Origin: Crocinitomix catalasitica ATCC 23190
Lineage (GTDB): Bacteria > Bacteroidota > Bacteroidia > Flavobacteriales_D > Crocinitomicaceae
DNA length: 49,170 nt
Direction: 5' to 3'
Assembly: GCF_000621625.1 (NCBI RefSeq)
Contig: NZ_JHXV01000034.1
Span: 1 to 49,170, forward strand
Part shown: in pieces, positions 1 through 6,909 of the stretch
Numbering within the stretch: position 1 is the stretch's first letter
Layout of the letters: every line of letters starts with the position of its first letter
Position numbers and translations under genes: made by a program
The notes under the pieces: model-generated
The model's input: only the letters and a program-made list of their open reading frames with translations
Told to the model about the DNA's origin: nothing
The model's database searches: none

Positions 1-238
1 TTTCAGATGTTTCTTTATCTGTCCATCTACGTCGTTTAATATGAAAAAAAACAAACATACCTTTTAAAGGAAAATCCTGAACTGTAATGGTTTTATGAAA
101 ACCTTTTGAAATTAATTGACGTGAATTAAATTCTTGGGGAACAGTATTCTTTTCCTCAAAATAAAGGTTCAATCGTTCTCCTACTTTTTTTGATTCCGTA
201 AGCTCAAAATGTGCTACTAAAATCTCAGGTAAAATCAT
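1..238 (-). CDS. ISAon1-type transposase, N-terminal region (partial)
   Basis: Starts at ATG 238-236 and stays open to the window edge (79 codons visible). The translation begins MILPEILVAHFEL and contains LYFEEKN, GFHKTITVQDFP and HIKRRRW. I recognise this as the N-terminal region of ISAon1-family transposases, which are common in Bacteroidota. This part is probably the DNA-binding segment, and the DDE catalytic part would lie to the left, outside the window, sometimes in a second reading frame. No frameshift or stop is seen in the visible part, so the element may be intact. The family call is from memory of the sequence, not from a search. Confidence 0.75.
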   Translation of the reverse strand, partial: MILPEILVAHFELTESKKVGERLNLYFEEKNTVPQEFNSRQLISKGFHKTITVQDFPLKGMFVFFHIKRRRWTDKETSE

Positions 239-244
239 TTTTAT

Positions 245-316
245 TAAGTCTAAATATCCCTCCAAAACTTATTCTTTTTTACAAAGAAAATCATTTTAGT
301 CTAAATTCTTCCCCAA
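245..316. repeat. Imperfect direct repeat at the IS end
   Basis: The 9-mer AGTCTAAAT occurs at 247-255 and again at 298-306. In both copies it is followed by a C-rich patch and AACTT (TCCCTCCAAAACTT after the first, TCTTCCCCAACTT after the second). Such paired subterminal repeats are often transposase binding sites. The function is inferred. Confidence 0.4.
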
Positions 317-333
317 CTTTTGTGACTGATCCA

Positions 334-363
334 GAACACCCTCCAAATAATTGAAGGGTGTTC
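334..363. terminator. Hairpin downstream of the small unknown gene
   Basis: GAACACCCT (334-342) and AGGGTGTTC (355-363) form a perfect 9-bp stem around a 12-nt loop. It lies 22 bp past the stop of the minus-strand gene at 386-643 and next to the IS boundary. There is no U-run on either side, so it is either a weak terminator or a 3'-end processing or stabilising structure. Confidence 0.5.
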
Positions 364-385
364 AATGAATACAAGTCGTTTTCAC

Positions 386-643
386 TTAAGCAATAGAATT
401 CATCTGCCTCAAAGGAGGCGGGTATAGTTGCATTATATCTATGTTTATGACTGGGTCAGCAGATAAGGTTTTAAATGTTGACATCTCATAAATAGTTTCT
501 ACATAGAATCCATATATTTGATAAAAAGTTATTAAATATAAGTCACTACATACCCTGCGGGTGATAAATCGCCCGTCCTTTTCTATTAATTGTATTTTAG
601 ACTTAATATTAAATAGGCAATATTCTTCTTTTGTTAGTATCAT
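386..643 (-). CDS. Small conserved-looking protein of unknown function (85 aa)
   Basis: ATG at 643 gives an 85-residue protein beginning MILTKEEYCLFNIKSK. The middle part, LITFYQIYGFYVETIYE, resembles a widespread group of short Bacteroidota hypothetical proteins that share a 'FYVE(I/V)WY'-like core; this link is from memory. No signal peptide or membrane segment is evident. The start overlaps the last 35 bp of the upstream PLP/GNAT fusion gene in another frame, which suggests translational coupling. A TTG start at 676 would add 11 residues and lengthen the overlap. A hairpin at 334-363 follows the stop. The function is unknown. It could be spurious, but the amino-acid composition looks like a real protein. 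Confidence 0.5.
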   Translation of the reverse strand: MILTKEEYCLFNIKSKIQLIEKDGRFITRRVCSDLYLITFYQIYGFYVETIYEMSTFKTLSADPVINIDIMQLYPPPLRQMNSIA

Positions 644-3080
644 ATTCACTTGTTTTGCTCGTAGACATGGTTCCAAGTGCTTCTAAAGAATAATTATCCT
701 TTACTTGCATATATCCGCATGTTTCGACGATTTTAGCGCCGAATCTACGTTTTTCGATTGTAGAGGTATACCCCATGTTTACATTATTGTAACCTGTGGA
801 GCCTGCTCTTTCAACTATTCTCCATAATAATTGGCGATAAGATGAAAACTCAGTATTAAATTCATAATCTAAACCAGCAATAACAAAGGTATAATTCAAT
901 CTTCCTTTGTGGCATAGCGCCATTGCAATTGGTTTTTTAATCTCTCTATCATCAAAAGCGGGTTTTAAGGTTATTGAAACAATTTCCCAATTTTCGTCTT
1001 TTGCGATATTTTTAAACAATTTGAACGGTAATTTAAATGTGTTTAACGCTAAACTGTTATTCTTGGTGTTAACGTATAACTCATAATAAAGTTGCATTTC
1101 ATTGTCGTCAAGATTTGATTTTATCTCAGTATTAAAAAAGTGCTCATTACGTGTAACGTTCTTTCTAAAATGTCTTTTAGAGTTTTTAGATAGATTACTA
1201 AAGTAAGTTTCTTCATCCTTCCAATTTAAGTCGGTGATCTTACAATTCTCAGGCATTGCAGATTTAAACAAGCCATTATCAATCATGTAATTATCTAAAT
1301 TGTCATCGTTATTAGGCAAATCTCTAATAATTATATTCGTTATATTTCTTTCTTCCTGTATTGAACTCATTTTTTGTAATAATAAGTCCCAAGCTCCTTT
1401 GGCAAGTTTTGAGTCATTGTCAACATAAACATGATTCCCTTCTGTTAACGGAGATCCGATCGAAAGCGTTTGTGAAGTCATGTAAGAAGGATCTTTTAAA
1501 CGAACAGTTTCTATTTCATAAGACACTTCTTTATTCATCAACATATCATCTTTAGATAGCGCTGTTGTTAAGAATGTAGCTAAAACTATTTTTCTATTAT
1601 TATCTCTAATTATGATATAATCAAATATCCAATTTTGATGCTCTAATTCATTTTTACTGAATGATTCTTCTAATAATAATAATCCTTTCCAATCAAAAGT
1701 GCCATTATCGCCTAAATGATCATTCCATTCTTCTTCGTTAATTTTTTTGATAGTTGAATAGCTTTCAATATTAAGCTGTGACTGATTAACTAGTTGTTTA
1801 ACTTTAACAATCGCTTCTTTTTCCTCAGGCGGTGTCATTTTAAACGCCTTAAAAATTTCACTTTTGGTAATACCGTGTTCTTCTAATACAATAGGGTAGT
1901 GGTATGCCATAGCTTTGACCATATTTTCAATTTGTTCAAAAGTATGCAAACGCGTTATTGTAAAACGAACGCCAGTATTTTTAATCGGCACTGCAGGAAA
2001 AATTCCAATATTTAAAAAGAAACCATCATCTTTTAATCTATTAATGATATCGTAAGCAACCTTAGGTAGACTTACGGCAATGAAGAATATTGGAGAAAAA
2101 GACTCCGCTAAATTTGGTAAATCATATTTTTTCAACATCATATTAGTATAACGGATGTTCTCTTGAAGGTCTTCTTGATATGTTTTGATAGCGTCGGAAA
2201 GATGGATATCTGCGACAGCTACAGCAGCTCCTAATGCACTTGGTTGCATTGGTCCTGATGTAATCATCGGTCCACCGACATTTCTAATCAATTGAGCCAT
2301 TTCTTGAGTTGGAAAAATAAGTGCTCCACCACCTGTTGCAAAAGCTTTGGCAAAAGAAGTTGCAACAACCATTTGAGGATGAATTTTTCTATCAGCTAAA
2401 ACATACCCTCTACCGTTTTTACCGAAGCAGCTCATACCGTGTGCATCATCAACGTAAAAATGGAATTCTGGATATTTATCCATTAAAGCATAAATTTCAT
2501 CTACTGGAGTTGCATCTCCATACATTGAGTAGATGCCATCGGCCATATACCAGATTTTTTCATACTTTTCTTTTAATTTAATAATTCGTTGTTCTAACAA
2601 ATCCATTCTATTGTGTCGTAATAACTCAACGTGGGTGTTCTTAGATTTTACAATTGCAGTAGCTGTTTGTACTGAATTGTGTACTTGATGATCGAGAATT
2701 ACAGCATCTTGATTACTAACTAAAGTTGGTATTGCCGCAATATGTCCTAAAGTTGTAGTGGGAGTTACAATTGTAGGAGCATCAAATATTTGAGATAATT
2801 TATCCTCTAATTGAGAATAATAAATAGGAGATACGTAAGCACGAGAAGAAGAAAATTGCGTGCCATAGGAATCTATTGCCGCTTTTGCTGCCTCTTTTAC
2901 TTTATCGTTGAATTCTAGACCGAGATAACTACATGAACCAAAATTTACCGTTTCTATATTGTTTAGGGTAATCACATTTTGGGTAAGTGACTGGTCTTGA
3001 GTGTTCAGATGTGCTATGCCATTGTTTTTAGCATGGTTTGCAATCTGATTTACAGTTTCAATAATTGATTTTTGACTCAT
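609..3080 (-). CDS. Fusion of AONS-family PLP acyltransferase and GNAT-like N-acyltransferase
   Basis: An 823-residue two-domain protein. Residues about 40-400 form a fold-type I PLP enzyme of the alpha-oxoamine synthase family (BioF, Kbl, serine palmitoyltransferase, CqsA). Visible motifs are DHQVHNS (130-136), DDAHGMS (211-217) and the Schiff-base lysine K245 in SFAKAFATGGG. Such enzymes condense an acyl-CoA with an amino acid and release CO2. Residues about 440-810 resemble a GNAT/FemAB-like acyltransferase, with SKNSKRHFRKN and NMGYTSTIEKRRFGA near the end. No signal peptide or membrane helix is seen, so it is probably cytosolic. The ATG is at 3080, and no exact TAnnTTTG box was found in the 192-bp gap upstream. 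The fusion type occurs in other Bacteroidota (recalled). The substrates are unknown; a sphingolipid- or sulfonolipid-like amino lipid is a reasonable guess. Confidence 0.85.
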   Translation of the reverse strand: MSQKSIIETVNQIANHAKNNGIAHLNTQDQSLTQNVITLNNIETVNFGSCSYLGLEFNDKVKEAAKAAIDSYGTQFSSSRAYVSPIYYSQLEDKLSQIFDAPTIVTPTTTLGHIAAIPTLVSNQDAVILDHQVHNSVQTATAIVKSKNTHVELLRHNRMDLLEQRIIKLKEKYEKIWYMADGIYSMYGDATPVDEIYALMDKYPEFHFYVDDAHGMSCFGKNGRGYVLADRKIHPQMVVATSFAKAFATGGGALIFPTQEMAQLIRNVGGPMITSGPMQPSALGAAVAVADIHLSDAIKTYQEDLQENIRYTNMMLKKYDLPNLAESFSPIFFIAVSLPKVAYDIINRLKDDGFFLNIGIFPAVPIKNTGVRFTITRLHTFEQIENMVKAMAYHYPIVLEEHGITKSEIFKAFKMTPPEEKEAIVKVKQLVNQSQLNIESYSTIKKINEEEWNDHLGDNGTFDWKGLLLLEESFSKNELEHQNWIFDYIIIRDNNRKIVLATFLTTALSKDDMLMNKEVSYEIETVRLKDPSYMTSQTLSIGSPLTEGNHVYVDNDSKLAKGAWDLLLQKMSSIQEERNITNIIIRDLPNNDDNLDNYMIDNGLFKSAMPENCKITDLNWKDEETYFSNLSKNSKRHFRKNVTRNEHFFNTEIKSNLDDNEMQLYYELYVNTKNNSLALNTFKLPFKLFKNIAKDENWEIVSITLKPAFDDREIKKPIAMALCHKGRLNYTFVIAGLDYEFNTEFSSYRQLLWRIVERAGSTGYNNVNMGYTSTIEKRRFGAKIVETCGYMQVKDNYSLEALGTMSTSKTSEYDTNKRRILPI

Positions 3081-3232
3081 AGGTACATGTATTTTGTTAG
3101 TTGTTGAACAAAATTCTTACAATTAAAGGTTATATGCAACCGCTAAAAAACGGAGTAACCGTTATGGCTAAATATAGCAATATGTTAAAAAGACCTACGT
3201 ATAAATACTTAGACTATTCCATATATTTATTG

Positions 3233-3240
3233 TATATTTG
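3233..3240 (+). promoter_or_regulatory. Promoter -7 box for the STAS-like gene
   Basis: TATATTTG matches the Bacteroidota consensus TAnnTTTG exactly. Transcription would start near 3246, giving a leader of about 27 nt before the ATG at 3273. No clear TTTG -33 element is seen about 19 bp upstream. Confidence 0.6.
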
Positions 3241-3272
3241 GAATTAATATCTTTAATTATTTATATTTACGA

Positions 3273-3662
3273 ATGGGACCTAAAATTTTATTTGAAGCAG
3301 AATTTTATCGTTTTATGATGGAAGATGGTGTGTTTCACCTAACTTACATTGATGGACCAATTACTCTTGCAATAGCAAAAAAAATTGTATTGAAAAGATT
3401 GGAGCTTACGAATAACGAAAGTGTTCCTTTGCTTATTGATGGTGTAAGTTTAAAAAGTATTGATAAGGAAGCACGTAATTTCTTATCTTCTGCTGATGGA
3501 ATTAAAGGTGTTACGGCAGCAGCCTTATTGAGTAATTCTCCGTTTACAAAATACATGGCTAATTTTTTCTTAAAGATATCTGCGAATAATTCGAAAATAC
3601 CAGCGAGAGTCTTCAATAATCAAAAAGAAGCTGTAGAATGGTTACAAACATTCAAAAAATAA
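3273..3662 (+). CDS. STAS/SEC14-like domain protein (DUF7793 type)
   Basis: 129 residues, no signal peptide and no membrane segment. The layout (short strands, a helix at IAKKIVLKRLEL, the turn PLLIDGVSLKSIDKEARNFL, then the alternation AAALLSNSP) is typical of small STAS/SpoIIAA-like or SEC14-like folds in Bacteroidota; the DUF7793 assignment is from memory. The usual phosphorylatable Ser of anti-sigma antagonists is not obvious: the equivalent loop reads DGVSLKSID (56-64). It lies 96 bp upstream of a soluble histidine kinase on the same strand and has its own promoter box. A regulatory role together with that kinase is possible but is inferred from position only. Confidence 0.6.
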   Translation: MGPKILFEAEFYRFMMEDGVFHLTYIDGPITLAIAKKIVLKRLELTNNESVPLLIDGVSLKSIDKEARNFLSSADGIKGVTAAALLSNSPFTKYMANFFLKISANNSKIPARVFNNQKEAVEWLQTFKK

Positions 3663-3758
3663 TGTTTTTTTCTATTTTTGATTAACTTCGTATTATTGTA
3701 AGGAAGAAAATTTAAGAATTTTATAAGTTTTCTTTTACTCTTTTTAAGAGACAATTTT

Positions 3759-4916
3759 ATGCGAAAATCCCAAATAGACGAAATAAGTAATTTACTCTTA
3801 TCGTATTCCGCAGGAAATTACCATGTTAAAGGTGAGATTTCTGAGCATGCTGACGAGATAGATATGATTATACTAGGCATTAACATGCTTGGAGAGGAAT
3901 TAGAATCGTCAAATGTATCTAAAGATTATTTTACCAGCATTTTTAATTCGGTAACAGATTTGGTTTTAGTTGTAAATGAATCTGGAAATATAATAGAGGT
4001 AAACCAATCAGCTGTTTTAAAATTAGAGTATTCTAAAAGAACTTTAGTCTCAAGCGATTTTGAAAAGTTATTAAAGGATCCCAATTCGAATTTATTTGAG
4101 AATATAAAATCTAAACTCAGCAAAGAGAACAATAGGTTTGTAGTTGAATGTCAGTTATTAACAAAATCTGGTAATATTGTTTTTGGTCTTTTTACTTGTG
4201 CAATGATTTTTGATCACCTCGGTGTATTTGTAGGTTACTTAATCAGTATTAAAGATATAACTGAACAAAAAGAAAACGAAAAATTAATCCTAACGACGAT
4301 CCTTTCAACTCAAATTGCTGAGCAAAAGCGGATGGCGGATGATTTGCATGACTCTTTAGGTCAAGAATTGTCCATGGCGCAATTGATGTTGAGTAATATT
4401 AATAAATTTAAGATTGATAATAGTGAATTCAGTAACTTGGTAGCACTATGTGACGAAATACTAGGTAATTCAATAAAAAGGCTACGTGAAATTTGTTTCG
4501 ATTTAATGCCAAATGTATTGGTGAAAGGTGGTGTAGAGTTGGCAGTAGAGACTTTAGTAGGTAAGTTAAATAAAATTGAACAATTCAAGATTGATTTTGT
4601 TAGTACTGAAAATTTTCCTAGATTAATTGCGGAATTGGAGGTTGTTATTTATAGAATTATTCAGGAATTCATAAATAATATGACCAAACATTCAAATGCA
4701 ACTAGATTAAACATTCACTTAGTAGAGAATGATTCGACGATTGAATTCGTTTTAAAGGAAAATGGACAAGGGTTTGATTTGAAAAAGTTAGAAAATATTG
4801 GAGAAAATCGAGGTTTGAGTAATATTAAGACAAAAGTCATTGCTTATAACGGTAAATTTAAATATAATAGCGAAATTGGAAAAGGAACTGAGCTTTGGGT
4901 TGAATTTCCAAAATAA
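3759..4916 (+). CDS. Soluble PAS-domain sensor histidine kinase (HisKA_3 type)
   Basis: 385 residues with no membrane helix. Residues 1-55 look like a HAMP-like linker (LSYSAGNYHVKGEISE), 57-170 form a PAS domain ending in DITEQKENE, 185-255 form the HisKA_3 dimerisation domain with phospho-acceptor H197 in DDLHDSLGQE, and 290-385 form the HATPase domain with N-box EFINNMTKHSNA (303-314) and G2 box GRGLSNIKTK-like (ENRGLSNIKTK). This is the NarX/DesK class that pairs with NarL-type regulators, and one follows 7 bp downstream. It probably senses an intracellular ligand or redox state through PAS. Oddity: the G1 box reads ENGQG (334-338), with Glu where Asp normally contacts adenine. Confidence 0.88.
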   Translation: MRKSQIDEISNLLLSYSAGNYHVKGEISEHADEIDMIILGINMLGEELESSNVSKDYFTSIFNSVTDLVLVVNESGNIIEVNQSAVLKLEYSKRTLVSSDFEKLLKDPNSNLFENIKSKLSKENNRFVVECQLLTKSGNIVFGLFTCAMIFDHLGVFVGYLISIKDITEQKENEKLILTTILSTQIAEQKRMADDLHDSLGQELSMAQLMLSNINKFKIDNSEFSNLVALCDEILGNSIKRLREICFDLMPNVLVKGGVELAVETLVGKLNKIEQFKIDFVSTENFPRLIAELEVVIYRIIQEFINNMTKHSNATRLNIHLVENDSTIEFVLKENGQGFDLKKLENIGENRGLSNIKTKVIAYNGKFKYNSEIGKGTELWVEFPK

Positions 4917-4923
4917 AAAATAT

Positions 4924-5595
4924 ATGGAGAAATTGAAAATATTAATTGCTGACGATCATAAATTAGTACGTACAGGTATCAAATATACATTGACAGGTAC
5001 TGGTGATAGCAATTTCATTGACCGTATTGATGAAGTTGTTAATGGGGCAGAAGCTGTTGAGCGTGCGCGAATTTTCGATTATGATATTATTTTAATGGAT
5101 ATTAATATGCCGGAAATGGATGGTATTAAGGCAACTGCTGAAATAGTTAAAGACAAAGCCAATTCTAAAATCATTGCATTATCAATGCATAGTGATGACT
5201 ATGAGATTAGAAGTATGATTAAGGCAGGAGCAATGGGGTATTTATTGAAGAATACGGGATCTGAAGTACTAACGAGTGCTATCAAAACAGTACTTGAAGG
5301 TGGAAAATATTACAGCAATGAAGTCGCTTTAAAATTAATGGAGCCTTATACTGGGAATTTGTCTCAAGGAAAGTCGGATGATATTCGAGTTGATAACCGT
5401 AAAATTTCACTTACTCGAAGAGAATTAGAGGTATTGAAGTTAATTGCGAATGAGTATACGAATGAAGAGATTGCTAAAAAGTTTGAGTTGAGCAAACGAA
5501 CGATAGATTCGCATAGACAGAATATTTTAAGTAAACTACAAGTTAAAAATACAGCAGGATTGATTAAGTATGCAATTCGACTGGGATTAGTTTAA
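4924..5595 (+). CDS. NarL/LuxR-family response regulator
   Basis: 223 residues. The receiver domain (1-125) has acidic pair D10-D11, phospho-acceptor D59 in LMDINMP, S87 and K109. Linker 126-158 leads to a LuxR-type helix-turn-helix (161-223) with SLTRRELEVLKLIA and SKRTIDSHRQNI. It is the expected partner of the kinase 7 bp upstream. A longer in-frame start at 4840 lies inside the kinase gene and adds 28 residues unlike any receiver domain, so ATG 4924 (MEKLKILIADDH) is preferred. The stop abuts the convergent moaA stop with no spacer, so termination must occur inside moaA or be factor-dependent. Confidence 0.93.
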   Translation: MEKLKILIADDHKLVRTGIKYTLTGTGDSNFIDRIDEVVNGAEAVERARIFDYDIILMDINMPEMDGIKATAEIVKDKANSKIIALSMHSDDYEIRSMIKAGAMGYLLKNTGSEVLTSAIKTVLEGGKYYSNEVALKLMEPYTGNLSQGKSDDIRVDNRKISLTRRELEVLKLIANEYTNEEIAKKFELSKRTIDSHRQNILSKLQVKNTAGLIKYAIRLGLV

Positions 5596-6585
5596 TTAAC
5601 CTCCTATAGTAGTCATGCTCCTATTGGCATTGTAAATTAATGCTGCACTTTCAGATTCAAAAGAATCTATTCCCGCTCTTTTCTCCTTTTTTGCATGAAT
5701 AATTTGTTGGATTATTGGATCGATATTTTCATTATGTCGATAGGCTTCCAATAAATTTAATTCGTGATTTGAAAATAGACAATTCTTTAATTTACCATCT
5801 GCCGTTAAACGAATTCTATTACAACTATCGCAAAATGGATTGGTCACAGAACTAATAATGCCATACTGACCTTTAAAGCCTTTTATTTTATAGTTTCTCG
5901 TTGTACTATTCGGTGGCAATGGTAATGTTTCAATTTCATTTAATCCAAAATGTTCAGAAATTTTATTTTGAATTGTTTTGGACGAAACTGTTTTGCTCCA
6001 ATCCCATTCATTGCCATTAAAAGGCATAAATTCAATAAATCTAACTTCTATTTCTTTGTCCTTTGTAAATAAGATAAAATCAACAATTTCGTCGATATTT
6101 TCATCCTGCATTAATACCACATTAATTTTTACATTAAAATTTTCGGCAATGGTAAGCTGAATATTTTCCATGATTCGTTTAAAATCGAATCGACGAGAAA
6201 TTCGATTGAACTTTTCTTCTTGTAGTGAATCTAAACTTATATTGATTTTATTTAATCCGGCTTTTTTTAAATCATCTATATACCGATCTAACAATACGCC
6301 ATTTGTTGTAATAGCTAAATCAACTGGGAATTTGGAGAGTTCATTAAGTATTGCAGAGAAGTTTTTCTTGATCAAAGGTTCTCCACCTGTCAACCTTATT
6401 TTATCAACGCCAAAGTTTACAAAACGACCAACGATTGCAATCATCTCTTCTTGAGACATGAATTCTGACCGTTCTCTTAAAGCAATTCCTTCTGCAGGCA
6501 TACAATAGGTGCACCTCAAATTACAACGTTCCGTTAATGAAACGCGTAAATAGTTATGATTTCTACCAAATTGATCTACCAGCAT
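5596..6585 (-). CDS. moaA: GTP 3',8-cyclase MoaA (molybdenum cofactor biosynthesis)
   Basis: 329 residues, normal length. This radical SAM enzyme makes the first step of molybdopterin synthesis, turning GTP into 3',8-cyclo-7,8-dihydro-GTP, which MoaC then processes. The N-terminal cluster motif is C21-x3-C25-x2-C28, the SAM-binding GGEP is at 67-70, and the C-terminal GTP-binding cluster has C252, C255 and C269 with R257 and R259. The conserved C-terminal GG is present (TTIGG). No other Moco gene is in the window. It lies 9 bp downstream of a lipoprotein gene that itself overlaps a T9SS cargo gene, so it may be read from that upstream promoter. Confidence 0.96.
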   Translation of the reverse strand: MLVDQFGRNHNYLRVSLTERCNLRCTYCMPAEGIALRERSEFMSQEEMIAIVGRFVNFGVDKIRLTGGEPLIKKNFSAILNELSKFPVDLAITTNGVLLDRYIDDLKKAGLNKINISLDSLQEEKFNRISRRFDFKRIMENIQLTIAENFNVKINVVLMQDENIDEIVDFILFTKDKEIEVRFIEFMPFNGNEWDWSKTVSSKTIQNKISEHFGLNEIETLPLPPNSTTRNYKIKGFKGQYGIISSVTNPFCDSCNRIRLTADGKLKNCLFSNHELNLLEAYRHNENIDPIIQQIIHAKKEKRAGIDSFESESAALIYNANRSMTTIGG

Positions 6586-6594
6586 GCGGTGTAA

Positions 6595-6909
6595 TTATTC
6601 AAAAATTTCATTTATAATTATTGGCATAGCAATACTACATGTCGAAGTTCTGCGTGAAATAGCATAGTCAAATTTAATTGACATGCCATCAGAATTATAG
6701 TTTTCAGGTAAACTCAGAGGTTCAAGAAGTGTTAAATTGTCATCAATTTTTATTTCAATTAAGAATCCGCAATCTAACATCGATTTATCTCGAATAATAC
6801 CAGTTGTACTTTTATTTGCTACTATTTCAGTATTTGATTCAGTACTTTCTTTATTTATAGAGCAACTTAATAAAGGAATGAATAATATAGCTGTAATTAA
6901 TTTTCTCAT
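6595..6909 (-). CDS. Small lipoprotein of unknown function (104 aa)
   Basis: The N-terminus is MRKLITAILFIPLLSCS, a type II signal peptide with lipobox LLSC and lipidation at C16, so it is probably anchored in the outer membrane or periplasm. The mature part has a CGFLIEI segment and ends in a TSTCSIAMPIIINEI strand, and its two remaining Cys could form a disulfide. I recall similar small lipoproteins with a 'CG-LIE' and a 'STC' motif across Bacteroidota, without a known role. Its ATG shares one base with the stop of the upstream cargo gene (TAATG), and moaA starts 9 bp downstream, so the three genes look like one operon. Confidence 0.7.
   Translation of the reverse strand: MRKLITAILFIPLLSCSINKESTESNTEIVANKSTTGIIRDKSMLDCGFLIEIKIDDNLTLLEPLSLPENYNSDGMSIKFDYAISRRTSTCSIAMPIIINEIFE

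Larger units (their letters stand above)
1..333 (-). mobile_element. End of an ISAon1-type insertion sequence (partial)
   Basis: The left edge of the window holds the 5' part of a transposase gene reading out of the window, plus its upstream flank. The flank (239-333) is non-coding and contains two copies of a short direct repeat, which fits a terminal or subterminal region of an insertion sequence. The exact outer boundary cannot be placed because the other end lies outside the window; the stretch around 306-333 is the likeliest terminus. No target-site duplication can be tested from here. Confidence 0.55.

Noticed and set aside
3149-3163. AACGG/CCGTT dyad in the gap before the PLP/GNAT gene
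   Set aside because: Only 5 bp long, no promoter box nearby; likely chance.
4840-4923. N-terminal extension of the response regulator
   Set aside because: It lies inside the kinase gene in another frame and adds residues unlike a receiver domain; ATG 4924 fits the family.
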